Assembly: GCA_023935145.1 (NCBI GenBank)
Contig: CM043700.1
Coordinates: 71,272,120-71,336,119, forward strand
Length of the DNA: 64,000 nucleotides
Direction: 5' to 3'
From: Bretschneidera sinensis
Taxonomy: Eukaryota; Streptophyta; Magnoliopsida; Brassicales; Akaniaceae
Shown: piece by piece, positions 45,664-57,045 of the stretch
How positions within the stretch are numbered: position 1 is the first letter of the stretch
Layout of the letters: every line of letters begins with the position of its first letter
The notes under the pieces: model-generated
Database searches by the model: none
What the model was told of the DNA's origin: nothing
What the model saw: only the letters and a program-made list of their open reading frames with translations
Translations under genes and position numbers: made by a program

Positions 45664-47634
45664 CTACCTCAATATGCTTTTTTCGGTCATACTGAACGGG
45701 ATATGAGCGATGTTGATAGCCGATTTGTTGTCACAAAATAGCCTCATAGGTCCATACCATTTAATCTTTAAGTCTTCCAGAATTATTTTAAGCCATAGTA
45801 ATTCACAAACTCCTTGCGCCATCACTCGAAACTTTGCTTCAGCACTTGATCTTGCCACTACATCCTGCTTCTTACTCCTCCATGTTACAAGATTGCCTCA
45901 TAGGAAAGTGCAGTAGCCTATTGTGGACCTTCTATCAACCGGTGAACTTAAATAGTCAGCATCTATATATTCCTCAAGGACTAACCCTGTGTTTTTTCTA
46001 AATAGAATCCTTTATCCTGGATTAGCCTTTATGTAATGTAGTATGCGATGGACAGCTTGCAGATGAACTTCTCTCGGGCTGTGCATAAATTGGCTGACAA
46101 CACTCATGGCATAAGCAATGTCTAGCCATGTGTGGGCAAGGTATATGAGCTTCCCAACCAGTCTCTGGTACCTCTCATTGTCCATGGCTAGATCATCTTT
46201 TGCTTCTCAAAGTCTATGATTTTGTTCAATCAGTGTGGAAATTGGTTTACATGCCGACTTTCCTGTTTCCTTAAGGAGATCAGTCACATATTTCTGTTGT
46301 GAGATAAAGATTTCTTCTTTAGAATGAGCTAATTCAATTCTTAGAAAGTATTTCAACCTCCCAAGTTCTTTTATCTCGAATTCACTGACAAGATATCTTC
46401 ATAGAGCTTCCTTCTCCTTCTCATCGTTTATAGTGACTATTATGTCATCGACGTACACCAAAAGGGTCGTTACTCCTCCTGCATCTGAGTGTTTTATGAA
46501 GAGTGTATGATCTCCCTGACTTTGGTTGTATCCGGTGGCTAGCATCACTTTGGTGAATTTTTCGAACCAAGCTCATGGAGATTGTTTTAGGCTGTAGAGC
46601 ACCTTCCTTAGTTTGCAGACTTTGTGGCCTCTCAGTTGCTGCTCATATCCTAGAAGAATGTCCATGTGTATCTCCTCTTCTAATTCACCGTAAAGAAAGG
46701 CATTTTTTACATCAAATTGCTCCAAATACCAGTTGAAATTAGCAGCTAGTGACAACAAAACTCTCACTGTGTTCATCTTAGCCACTGGAGCAAATGTCTC
46801 TTGATAGTCCACACCATAGGTCTGTGTGTATCCTTTCGCCACGAGTTTGGCTTTGTATCTTTCAAGAGAGCCATCTGACTTGTATTTTAGGGTAAACACC
46901 CACTTGTAGCCCATAACCTTTTTTCCAGGTGGTAAGTTAACTATTTCCCACGTCCAGTTCTTCTCTAGTGCTTGCATTTCTTCACTCATTGTATTTCTCC
47001 AATTCTCATTAGATAATACCTCAGATAAAGTATCAGGAATATGAATAGAGTTTAGACTGACTAGAAAGGTCCTATGTGAGAGTGAGAATTTCTCAAAAGA
47101 GACGAATTTTGCCAAAGGATATAATGGGTGTTTTGTGGATTCTCTTGTACCTTTCCTAATTGTAATTAGGAGATCATGATATGGTGTTAATTGAGATTGG
47201 TCAGAAATTGTATTTACCTCGTTCTCAGGATTAGGAGTTGAAGCTTGGACTTGCATGGGATTAGGATCCGAGTCTCTTCTCCTTAAATAAGCCTGCATAA
47301 ATCACATAGAGTTATGCACATATCTCATGGACCCGTCCATAATGGGTTCAATGTGGACGGGTGTGGATGTTGACACTGATTGGAATGGTTCAGCCGATAC
47401 AGGTGGGTCAGCTGGAGCTGGTTCGGCTGGAATTACATTAGATGGGGCTGATGTTGACACTGATCGGAATGGTTCGGCAGATATAGATGGGTCAGCTGGA
47501 GTTGGTTCGGTTGGAATTAGAGCTAGAGCTGGTTCGGTTGGAATTAGAGCTGGAGCTGGTTCGACTGGAATTAGAATAGATTGAGCTGATCCGACGGACA
47601 TTGACTCACTAGTAGGTAGATCGAACAGAAACAA
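45664..47634 (-). pseudogene. Copia integrase-RT linker, reverse transcriptase and RNase H
   Basis: On the minus strand, a Pro/Ala/Glu-rich linker (47302-47634) with repeated EPAPA(L/D)-type units precedes reverse transcriptase. Reverse transcriptase is open at 46573-47298 (WKW-type TWEIVNLPPGKKVMGYKW, VDYQETFAPVAKMNTVR, EQFDVKNAFLYGELEEEI) and ends at a stop after LKQSP. Downstream the frame is broken by stops but still shows the catalytic YVDD (46441-46459 region), and RNase H motifs SSAEAKFRVM and FCDNKSAINIA (45664-45858). Several stops replace Trp or Arg codons expected at conserved positions. Confidence 0.88.
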
Positions 47635-47670
47635 ATCTCTATCTTTATCTTCACTAAATGAAGTCTCCCC

Positions 47671-48422
47671 CTAAAGATAAGGCTGGCTAAAGTATGGTTT
47701 TGTTTCCTCAAAAGTGACATCTATGGAGACAAAGAATTTATGTGTAGGTGGATGGTAGCATTTGTATCCTTTGTGGGTAGACGAATATCCTATAAACACA
47801 CACTTAAGAGCCCTTGGATATAATTTTCCTCTGTTTTGACTATGAACATGGACAAAGGCAGTGCAGTCGAAGATTCTTGGAGTGATGTTATTTGTTGTAC
47901 GAAGGTCGGGATAGAATTGGGACATTGTTTCCATTGGTGACTTAAACCCTAGCACCCGAGAAGGTAGACGATTAATCATATAAGCAGCTGTGAGTACAGC
48001 TTCTCCCCAATAGTGTTTTGAAACATTTTGGTGAAAGAGAAAGGCTCGGGTTGTGGCTAGCAAGTGACCATTTTTTCTCTCTGCCACTCCGTTTTGTTAT
48101 GGAGTATCAACGCAAGAGGATTCATGGATGATTCCCTCCTTTTGAAAATATGGAGATCGAACTTGATTAAAATAATCCATTGCATTGTCTGATCGAAATC
48201 TTTTGATTTTTACCCCAAATTAAAATAATCCCTTGCATTATCTGATCGGAATCTTTTGATTTTTTACCCCAAATTGGTTTTGAATCATGTTCTGGAAGTT
48301 TGGGAGTACACTGCTTACATCTGATTTATGTTTAAGAAAAAAAATCCAAGAAACCCTGTACAATTGTCAATGAAAGAGACAAACCAATGAGAATGAGACA
48401 CATTTGGAACTATAGAGGGTCC
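47671..48422 (-). pseudogene. Copia integrase remnant with local duplication
   Basis: The C-terminal half (47671-48087) is open and begins AERKNGHLLATTRAFLF, the catalytic-Glu region, then AAYMINRLPSRVLGFKSP and FIGYSSTHKGYKCY. Upstream, the segment with the second catalytic Asp is present twice in tandem (48166-48218 and 48219-48272) and is frame-broken. Part of the core between HSDI and this segment is shortened. Integrase is non-functional. Confidence 0.82.
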
Positions 48423-49370
48423 CTATATATCACTATGAATCAAATAAAACGAAACTAGGCTTTTATTATTGCTGATTGGAAAAGGTACACATTTATGCTT
48501 CGCAAACTCACATAAATCACAATGAAATTGTTTAGCACCTAGACCTCTAAACAAAGTAGGAAACATAGTTTTCAAGATTCTAAAAGATGGTTGACCTAGT
48601 TTAGAATGGTGGAGCCAAATGGTGTCTTTATTGGATGATGATAGAAATGACAAAGATAAATTATTTTTGACTATATATAACTTGCTTGGTTCGTCAAGAT
48701 AGTAGAGCCTGTTTCTCTCCTTGGCAAGTCCAATCTTCTTCCCAGAAATCTGGTCCTGAAAAACACATTGAAAATGATTGAAAAGTATATTACAATTCAT
48801 ATCACGTGTGAGCTTTTGAATGGATATTAAGTTGGTTGACAACTTTGGGACATGAATAACATTTTTTAAAGTAAGAGAATGACTGATATGAATATCTCCT
48901 AGACCAGCTACTGTAGTTAAAAAACCATCAGCAACTGCTATTTTTCGATTGTTAGGACATGGATAGTAGGTGTTAAAATTTAGTGAAGAATGTGTCATAT
49001 GGTCTGTGACTCCTGAGTCAGTGACCCATAAATTCCTGATAGTTTCATCTAAGACATTTAGTCCTTGAGAAAATGAGAACTTACCTGAGAATGCAAGAGA
49101 GCATGAACCACTAGGTTTTTCCAGCGATCCCAGAAGTCCCCTTAGCTTCTTTACATCCTCTATATTAAGCATACCTTGGTCTGAACCTAGTTGGTTCCTG
49201 GTGAAATAGAACTGATTTCGCTGTTGTCCTAGATTATGTTGTTGTCCTCCTTTGTTTCCCCACTTCAGATTATTCTTCCCATTAAGCCTGTACGCTGCTT
49301 GAATATTCTGTAGATCACCTGAAGTCGGATGATTAGGAACTTTTGTGGGCATGGTGGTTTTTTCAGCCAT
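48423..49370 (-). pseudogene. Copia gag remnant, protease and GAG-pre-integrase
   Basis: The minus-strand frame of 315 codons starts at ATG 49370. The first residues (AYRLNGKNNLKW) match the N-terminal gag motif of copia elements, but the frame then jumps to a Gln/Asn-rich stretch, so most of gag including the zinc knuckle is missing. The protease motif reads WVTDSGVTDHMT. The GAG-pre-integrase region has TIWLHHSKLGQPSF and FHCDLCEFAKHKCVPFP. The frame ends at IHSDI followed by a stop where Trp is expected. Type family: copia polyprotein; not the TNT1-94-like family of the other copies. Confidence 0.88.
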
Positions 49371-49507
49371 GGTGGGTTAATGATGGAGACGAAGGCAAGA
49401 TTAGAGAAAAGAAAAAATTGGCGACAAAGGCCAGAGGTATGGTCGGCTATGAAGGCCAAAACAGATGAAGTGATGAATGCTTTGGAATTTCCAGAAAAAA
49501 CCCCAAA

Positions 49508-49519
49508 GCTCTGATACCA
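49508..49519 (-). other. Primer-binding site of the small copia element
   Basis: The minus strand reads TGGTATCAGAGC directly next to the 5' LTR end, a perfect initiator tRNA-Met site. Confidence 0.92.
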
Positions 49520-49696
49520 TGTAAACTTTCAGAAAAATGAATATCTGATGTATTGAATATGAGGCCTTTTTCGGCTATATGTACATAATAATCTTAGCTA
49601 ATTACAAGTAGATAATTGAGAGATGAGATAAATAAGAATACTAACTCCTAGAAAATAGAAACAAAGTTATTTAGTGAGATTCTATCTTTTCCAACA
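49520..49696 (-). repeat. 5' LTR of the small copia element
   Basis: On the plus strand it runs tgtaaactttcag to cttttccaaca, 177 bp. Confidence 0.92.
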
Positions 49697-52600
49697 TAAT
49701 GCATGGGATGGTTGCAAGAAGTTGGTTGTGTAGAATTAGAGAGGATGTTGTTTAAGAGTGGTAACTAGTAGTGTTTTAGATGGGGTAAGATGTCATGAGA
49801 CTAAGGTTGAGTCGACTTGTGTGTAGATGTTGTGCGAATTGGATGTCACTTGAACTGATCTTGTTGTGAATTGTAACATTTTTGTTCGTGATGCTTTTAA
49901 TGAGAATTATGGGTATAATTGCTTTAAGAGGATGAAATATTTTGTTTTATATATTGTTTATATTTGTAAAAGCATTAATATGTGGTTGATGGTCTGATGA
50001 TGATGTTGAAAGGAGAAAGATGATAAAATGATTTTTGAAGAGTTTTAATTACTTGAAAGTTTTACGGTGATTTATGCACTATTGACAAATTATTAATGAG
50101 CTACTAGTTAAAAAGATTTGGAAATATTGTCAAGATTGATTTTCCGTAATGATATGACTTGAGTTAATTATGTTGAGCTACTAAACTAATTTGAATTACA
50201 TAGGAACCTTTCTTTTGTTGGCTATTCTTCATGTTGTTGTGTTAAAGTGCTGATGACTAATGATTGTGTAATTATTATGTGGTATTGGTCTAAGAAATAG
50301 ATGTCGTAAAATGTAGACTCGAAGTAGAGGAAGTCCTAAGTAGTAGGTTTGTGTATGTACTTAGATGTTGAATACGGGGAAAAAGGTAGTTGATTAAATA
50401 TTGAACTGAAGTATTTTAAAAGTTTTGATTGTGATTACATTAGAAATATTGAGAGGTTCAAAAAGTTGGAGAATAGTGCCAATTCATAGAAATTGTAAGT
50501 ATGTTATTAGGAAGTGAGACTTGAGAAGGGTGATTAAAGTAAATGTAAGAGTATAGATGAATTAACGAGTATAAAAAGGAGTAGGAGTAAATTATTAGAT
50601 AAGAGGGTAGTGTAAGGAATAAGGTGTAGTGGGAGTGGGTGAGGTAAAAACGAGAGGAACAATTAAGTAGAGACATGATGGTGTTAGATAAATCATAAGT
50701 GAAGGTTTGATGGTATTTTGAGACTTTAAGAAATATAGTAAAGAGTAGTAAATTTTGGTTTGATCTTAAGTGTTATGCGAAGTTCGATAAAAAGAGACAA
50801 TGAATTTATTCAAAACCTAGGAAGTCTTGAGTTAAATTTGAGAACAAGAACTGTTTGATTAATGCTAACTAAATGGACTTAAAAGTTTTATTTATACTTT
50901 GATACTTAAGTTGAAGGAATACTAATTCGGTTATGGTGAGAGATGTATGATGATGAACTAAGATATTTGAAGTGTTAGAAAGATCTAAAAGTTGTAGGTG
51001 ACTTGAATTAGATGTTGATGAGATAGAAAAAGAGTGGTGACTAACATAAATATAAGATGATGCTTAACAAAGGAGGTTACTTTGGGGATGGAGGTGCGAA
51101 GAAGATGTTTGATAGGAGACTAAAAGTTTAATGAAGTAAGAGGGTATTACAACAATTATAGTAAAAAGGGAATAGGTTTGGAATACAAGGTTAACAGATT
51201 TTTTTTATATGAACAAATGATGGAAAGGTTGAAATATAGGCAATTAGCTTTAGCCATTATCCATAGTAAATAGTAAGAGTTTGACGATTATCAGTAATGG
51301 TGTAAAGAGGAGAAATTTCAAGAAGGAAGTTATTTACTTGGAAGCAAATGAAGTCTAGAATACTTTAAAGAGGGATAGTGTTGGAAGAGATGTTGATTAA
51401 AAAAGATAGTTAAAGAGATTAAAGGTTACTAAACCTTTTGATTTTGATGGAACTTATTGTAAGGTGAAAGGAAGATCTTAGACAAATTAGGAGTTACCGG
51501 GTAATTAGACATAAGAAATGATAAAGAGAATTTGAAAGTGTAGTTAAGTCAAGAGAGTGATTTGAGTGTGTAAAGATTTGTTAGAAAGATGGAGGTAGAA
51601 TAGGGAAATAAAGTTTTCATAGTTTGGTGAGTTGATGAAAAGAGTTGAGTAAGAAGTAAGAAATAAAGAAATTTCTGCTACCACCCATTGTTGTAAAAGA
51701 GGAAGGTATTTAAGTTTGAGATAGGTGAGGAAATTTATTGAGTGCTTAGTATTGGGTTTTGTTACTAGAATTAAAAAGGAGATGGAGTAACTTAGTGAGA
51801 TTAATGATTTTGTTGACCAATCAAGAAGATGAGAAAATTAGACTTGATTTAAGAAATTATGAATTTGTGTTTGATTGATAATTTAGTTGAAGTTTTCTAT
51901 GAAGTATAATTTTGGAAAGTGTGAATTTAAAGTTAATATAGGAGATAGATTAGTTAAAAGGAAAAAAGGAATAAGAAAAAGATGAATTGGAAATTAGATG
52001 AAAGTCTAAGTTTAAGATAATGGTCTAAGTTTGATTTGAAATGCTAAAGGTATGATTAAGTAGGAGATCAAGTTTAGAGGAAGGTGTTTGTTTGAAAAGT
52101 TGAAGTGAGTTTTAGTTAATGCAAGGACTATTAGCTATGGGAGTAAGAGATAGAAACACTCTTACAGTTTCTTGGGGTGCAAAGTTATCTAAAGTGTATC
52201 TTTGAGAGTTTTCTAAGTAAGAGAAATATGGATTGGATGTGAAGGATATAGTATATAATATGGGAAATGAGTAGAATATTCAATCTAGGAAGGTATGTAA
52301 AGGAATAGGAGGATTCTAAGAGAATGATAAATTGAAGTATGATCAACATCAAAAGGAAGGTTTATGAGGATAAGATCTTTGAAAAGTTCAAGTAGAAGTT
52401 GAAGACATGGTTAAATAAGTTCTTATTAAAAACAACTAAGTGAAGGAGAGGGAAAAGAGACTTGTAAATGGAATTGTTAGCTGTGAATGGGAAGACTTGG
52501 TTCGTTAAATGTTTAAGAGAAACTAGTCAATTTGGAGTTTTAGTGAAGAACAGAATATCGGACAGTTACTATTGGTAAGTTACTTATTAAATTATTAATT

Positions 52601-52750
52601 AGTATACCTTGGTGAAGGAATTGGATGGATTAGAGTTTGATGGAAATAATAAAAGAGGAATCTGAATTAAAACTAAGAGACATGTTAAGAATAAGGGAAT
52701 AAATTATTAAATGAAGCTTTTTACTCGAGAGATGTTAGGAAGTAATATAG
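49697..52750 (+). mobile_element. LARD-like internal domain, 5' and middle part
   Basis: This continues the internal sequence that starts after LTR C. No gag or pol motif is found; the sequence is purine-rich with frequent stops in all frames. 51535-52745 matches 38830-40040. 49697-51534 is the 5' part that is missing from the other plus-strand copy. The match ends abruptly at aggaagtaatata (52739-52751), where a CACTA fragment begins. Together the two copies imply an internal domain of about 3.5 kb. Confidence 0.62.
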
Positions 52751-53130
52751 CGACGACCATGCTAATTTTGCTAATTAAATGTGTAATGTCACAAAAAAGA
52801 TTGAGACTTTTTTTTTTACAGAACAATTTTCACAAAAAAAGATAATATTGGTGACGAGAGATCATGCGTCATTGAATGCCTTTTGTGACTATCATGAGTG
52901 TTTTTTATGACAGAAGATAAATCATCACTAAAACTTATTTAAGTCTTTCTGTGACAAAACGAAAGTCGTCATATTTGTTTCTTATTTGGTGACAAATGTT
53001 TATCGTCTCGTAAACTTGTGGTTATTTTTATGACAAAAAATTATTGTCACCTTTTATTCAATATTTTATTATATTGTCTTTAGCAACCAAATTATTTCAT
53101 CAGTGAACATAGAAGAAACCTCTTATAGTG
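52751..53130. mobile_element. CACTA end fragment
   Basis: The stretch has repeated gtgac/gtcac words (ggtgacgag, tctgtgacaaaa, ttggtgacaaat, attgtcacc) in short inverted arrangement, like subterminal repeats of plant CACTA elements. The right edge reads cctcttatagtg (53119-53130), close to the CACTA end TTCTTGTAGTG. No matching left end is seen, so it is a truncated copy. No gene is present. Confidence 0.5.
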
Positions 53131-53674
53131 AAATTACTTTTCACAATATCTACATATATATAAATACACTTTCAATAGCAATATTAATAACATATCACGT
53201 AAAAAAGATCCCAAAAAAAATTGATTAGAAATAAACAAATACAAATAAAGCCTCATAACACTTCCTAAAAAAATTTATACGTTGCAAGAGTTGTGTTGAA
53301 CCATGTTAAAATTTTTGTGTTTATTTTTTTCTTTACTTTTACTATTATGATTGTGTAGTTATTGATAGGTATCAGATTCCCAACAAGTGTTATCAGAGCT
53401 AAGGTACAATGATCCATTGGGCGCTCCAACATTATAAACGTACACATTACATTTATTCTAACAATTCTAAATATACTCATTTATATCAATTTTACATAAA
53501 TTAATCTTTCATTAAAACTTTTTATCCCCACTATAAAAAAAGACATTATTCTCAAATTAAAGTAATTTTGATCTTATAATTCTCAAACTTTTGGGTTTGA
53601 GTCTTATGATCTTTGAACTTCTCTAGCATAAAGAGTGAGTGATGCCCCAATATGAGGGCCAAGACTTGGTATTT
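53131..53674. other. AT-rich stretch with a copia LTR-end and primer-site scrap
   Basis: No gene is recognised. Bases 53373-53400 read agattcccaacaagtgttatcagagc onward in spirit: an LTR end cccaaca followed within three bases by a site one base off tggtatcagagc. This looks like the junction of a lost copia 5' LTR. The remainder is AT-rich. Confidence 0.35.
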
Positions 53675-54087
53675 TGTAATGACCCGACCCCTCATTTAGT
53701 ACAATATTGTCCACTTTGGCGCAACAGGCTTCACAGTTTTTAAAACACGTTGTGCAAAAAGAGATGACAATCACATATAAACAGCCCAGTCATATCCTCT
53801 CCAGACGATATGGGACACTAAGACTTTACCCCCATCTTGGGGAATCACAATCTATAATGGCCCGACCTACCACTAGCCAAATATGATTCATGCCTCTCAT
53901 GGGCTAAATATAATTCATTCCTCTCGTGGGCCAAACGTAATTTTCACAAACCATCAATGGAAGAATACAATGCGATGCGAGTTCACTTATTTATTCACTT
54001 CTCTTCATTTCAATTTCAATTCATTCTTATTTACCTCCAATGGGCTAATCGTATAGTAATTAGGATGTCTCCCCATGTAAATAATTG

Positions 54088-54297
54088 GGATCCCTTCACT
54101 ACCCTTTACTTGGCAAGGTCCTTATGTTAAAACAATTTGGATCTTTTCCTTACCCTTTACTAGGCAGAGTCTTATATTTAAAATAAAATTTGGATCTCCT
54201 CCTTACTCCTTACTAGGCGGATTCCTTACATTTAAAATCAAATTGGATCTCCTCCTTACCCCTTACTAGGTGGAGTCTTTACAATTAAAATCAAATG
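54088..54297. repeat. 51-53-bp minisatellite, four copies
   Basis: Units begin at 54088, 54139, 54192 and 54245, each ggatctcctccttaccctt or a variant, then tactaggc(g)gag and ttaaaatcaa. The array lies just after aggatgtctccccatg, the same LTR position as the unrelated-length array in LTR A. Confidence 0.88.
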
Positions 54298-54521
54298 CAA
54301 TAATTGTAAATCATAATCTAAACAAATCTTCAATCAAAAATTCGTCAATTTCTCATAACATTAAATTCATAACTTATATAGATCATATCGCTTCATATTG
54401 TATAAACATTTCTCATTTCTATATCATTTATACTTCAATAATCCTTCGATTTTATAGTCATCAACTCAAATAGTATATTGTTTATACTAGAGAGGTCATA
54501 CTAAGAAGCTTGTACAATCGA

Positions 54522-54527
54522 TTATAT

Positions 54528-54592
<65 letters not shown>
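54522..54592. repeat. (TA)n microsatellite
   Basis: A TA tract with one interruption near 54533-54541; the uninterrupted part is 54542-54592. Confidence 0.95.
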
Positions 54593-54593
<1 letters not shown>

Positions 54594-56009
54594 TTACGTA
54601 CTAAGTACTTATTTTCAATAGTTTTGGAATATGGTTCCGATTGCTATGCCCATTATATTCTCATATGTCATTCGTTATAGATTTTCACTAAACCTCAAAC
54701 TCTATATACATATCAATCAAGACATACTAATATTTATGATTTCCTAATTTATTTATATTGTATACCTTTAAATCTTTTACAAATTATTGAACATGCTACA
54801 GTGTTTACTAAAAGTAAGGCAAACCTCACCTTTATTGTACCAAGCTCCAACCTTGGATTACTTCTTAATCCTTAGTGTCCTTCTTCGATCACACCTAATG
54901 TATATAATTATTTAGTATATTAAATCAAGAAATATATAATTTAGACATACCCAATCATTTCATCAAGCTTATTCTAACAAACGAAACTAGAGGTTAAGTC
55001 ACAAATCATCTTCCATTTGTATAAAACTTTTATAAGCCTTGTTCAATCATGGTTTATAATAAATGAAACTCTTTCAAGATCTTAGCTTTCAAACTTTAAC
55101 ATGTTTTTAAACTCATAGCACCTTGGAAGAAGTATATGGTTGAAATATTTAACAAGAGTGTATCATTTTGGAAAAAACGGGGCTGAAAATAAGTTCATGG
55201 GCTCGACCAATTGACTATCCATATTGAGTAGTCGACTATAGGCTACCTAGAGATTTGCACAGTCCATTGTCCGTTGATTGTCCAAGGTCAAGAGAGTTTC
55301 ATAGTCCAGTGTGCTCATTGGACAGTCGAATGTCTGGTAGAGATTTCAAAAAGATTTAGGGAAAAACTTCATTTTTCTTCAAAATAACTTCTTGTCCCCC
55401 ATGGGACTTCCAATCCAAATCAAATACAAGTTCTCAAGGGTTTCAAATCAAAGATTAAACATTACCCAAAGCATATTTCATATGAAAACACATCGAACTT
55501 AGAAATCCATCACAAAATAATTTTCTTTGAAAACAACTTCTTCTCAAGCTTTTTCTCAAGCAAATTCTTCAAGTCAAGGTTCAAAAATCTTCAAAGCTTA
55601 GAGTAATAAAGATACTTGATGATTAAAAAGAAAAAGAGATAAGCTTTTACCTTCAGAGTTCAAGAAATAACCATTTCTTCCCTTTCTTCTTTCTCTCTTT
55701 TTCTCTTTTTTCTTTAGGCTCTTCTAGAGATTTCTTCTCTAAAAATCCAATCCCACTCACCCTTAAATAGTCCAACTTCCTTCTTATTGCCCCATCACTC
55801 CTCTTCCTTGCATTTCTTCTATTTTTTACCACATAACTTCCCAAATTTTAGTTTTTGCTTAGTTCCTCTCACTATCCTTCAAAAGCTTCCACAAACTTCA
55901 AATACAATAGATAAAAAAATTAGCTCAAAACTGAACAAGCAACACCAAGAACACACCCAAGTAAGACTCAGTGACTTTTAATATTACAAATAAAACACTA
56001 GGCTCTACA

Positions 56010-56174
56010 ATTCTCTCCCACTAATAAAAATTTCATCCCCAAAATTTCCTTAACTAGGGTTCTCAAGTATTGGGCTTATCTTTTCTTAGTTCGTCTCATT
56101 TTTTCTTCCATTTGATTTATATTTAACTTTCATCAAACGAATCCTCTAGATAAGAGTATCATTTAAATTCTTTT
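56010..56174 (-). mobile_element. LARD-like 3' internal end with polypurine tract
   Basis: On the minus strand, GGGGATGAAATTTTTATTAG and then a purine-rich tract (56010-56020) abut LTR E, as next to LTRs C and D. The copia element at 56175 interrupts the domain; it resumes at 62047. Confidence 0.65.
56170..56174 (+). repeat. Target-site duplication ctttt, left copy
   Basis: Exact match to 62047-62051, flanking copia copy 3. Confidence 0.88.
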
Positions 56175-56917
56175 TGTTGGTATTTGTCTAAGGTTTAAAC
56201 AAGGTTTGAAGAGGTTCAGCATCAGGTCTTGGCGCCTCGGCTCAAGGTGTGCGCCCCTCGGCCTCCAAGAACTCCAAAAGATGGGAGAAGAGCTGTATAC
56301 TGCGGCCCAAGGTGTGTGCGCTATAGCCCAAGGTGTGCGCACTGCGGCCTGGCCCTGTGCGCCGCGGCTCAGTTACCCCAGGCCGCGGCCTCCAGCAAGG
56401 ATGAAGAATGATGTGATTTCAGCCCTCTTCAGGCAGCGGCTTGAAGGCACACCTGATTCTTATATTTCAATCCTTTGAAGTGTGTGTGATGCATGATCAA
56501 TGCACACAGGATCACTTAGACTTGATCAAGGGCTATGGTTGATTGGTCCTCAAGATCTAAGGGTGGATATTGACCTTCAGGATTGGTCAAGAAGTTGATG
56601 CACTATATAAAGGGTCACCTAGCTTCAATCTAAACAGGTGTGAAACAAGTTGTAAACACAAGTGATCATCATACAAGAGAATTCAAGTGCAAATGTGAGA
56701 GTGCAAAGACACAAAAACACAAGAGAGGCACTAGAATAGATCTCAATAAGAGAGGCTGGTTGTAAAGAGAGAGTAGTATAGATTGGGTAGAGGGCTTTGC
56801 AATAGTTCTTATAACTTTCTTTCTTCTCTTCTTTGGTTCTTTAAGAACTTGTGGATTCTTGAAGAGATGTTACTGTAATCTGTAAGGACTCATTGATTTA
56901 GTGCAGAGAGTTCAGAG
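56175..56917 (+). repeat. 5' LTR of copia copy 3, 3'-truncated
   Basis: It starts tgttggta and holds a GC-rich block (56230-56440) with repeated gcgccgcggc and aggccgcggc words and a TATA box. It stops after gtgcagagagttcagag, joining directly to leader sequence that in copy 1 lies about 130 nt inside the element. Open frames in the GC block are not supported. Confidence 0.88.
56604..56612 (+). promoter_or_regulatory. TATA box of copia copy 3
   Basis: tatataaag, in the same context as 18852-18860, still present in the truncated 5' LTR. Confidence 0.65.
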
Positions 56918-57045
56918 ATCAAATTGTGTTCTTGAGGGTGATTCAAGAATGATGTTGAGATCAATATTCGATTGTGTTTTTGAGGTTTAGAAGAAGTTGG
57001 AAAGCATTTGTGGGTGCTGCACAAATTTGGGATCATCTCTGCAAG

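Larger units (their letters stand above)
45314..49696 (-). mobile_element. Small Ty1/copia element, distinct family
   Basis: Short LTRs (45314-45492 and 49520-49696) differ by about ten substitutions and two small indels by eye. A perfect primer site lies inside the right LTR and a purine-rich tract (minus strand, 45493-45506) inside the left one. The minus-strand pol order is gag remnant, protease, integrase, reverse transcriptase and RNase H. Length is 4383 bp. No exact 5-bp target duplication is seen (tgatt left, taatg right). It interrupts the LARD internal domain 45 bp after the LARD primer site. Confidence 0.93.
53675..56009 (-). mobile_element. LTR E of the LARD-like family (complete, 2335 bp)
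   Basis: On the plus strand it starts tgtaatgacccgacc and ends ggctctaca. On the minus strand it has a weak TATA-like word (55762-55770), a GA-rich leader (55670-55735), the splice-donor-like gaaggtaaaagctt (about 55643-55656), the gtgaggtttgcctt palindrome (about 54815-54830), and GCCCATGAGAGG-type units (53895-53940). It carries a minisatellite (54088-54297) and a TA tract. The right flank is family 3' internal sequence, so it is the 3' LTR of a minus-strand element extending past the window end. Small frames here are not supported. Confidence 0.72.

Noticed and set aside
53265..53480. 71-codon minus-strand frame
   Set aside because: AT-rich sequence with no domain, overlapping an LTR and primer-site scrap on the other strand.
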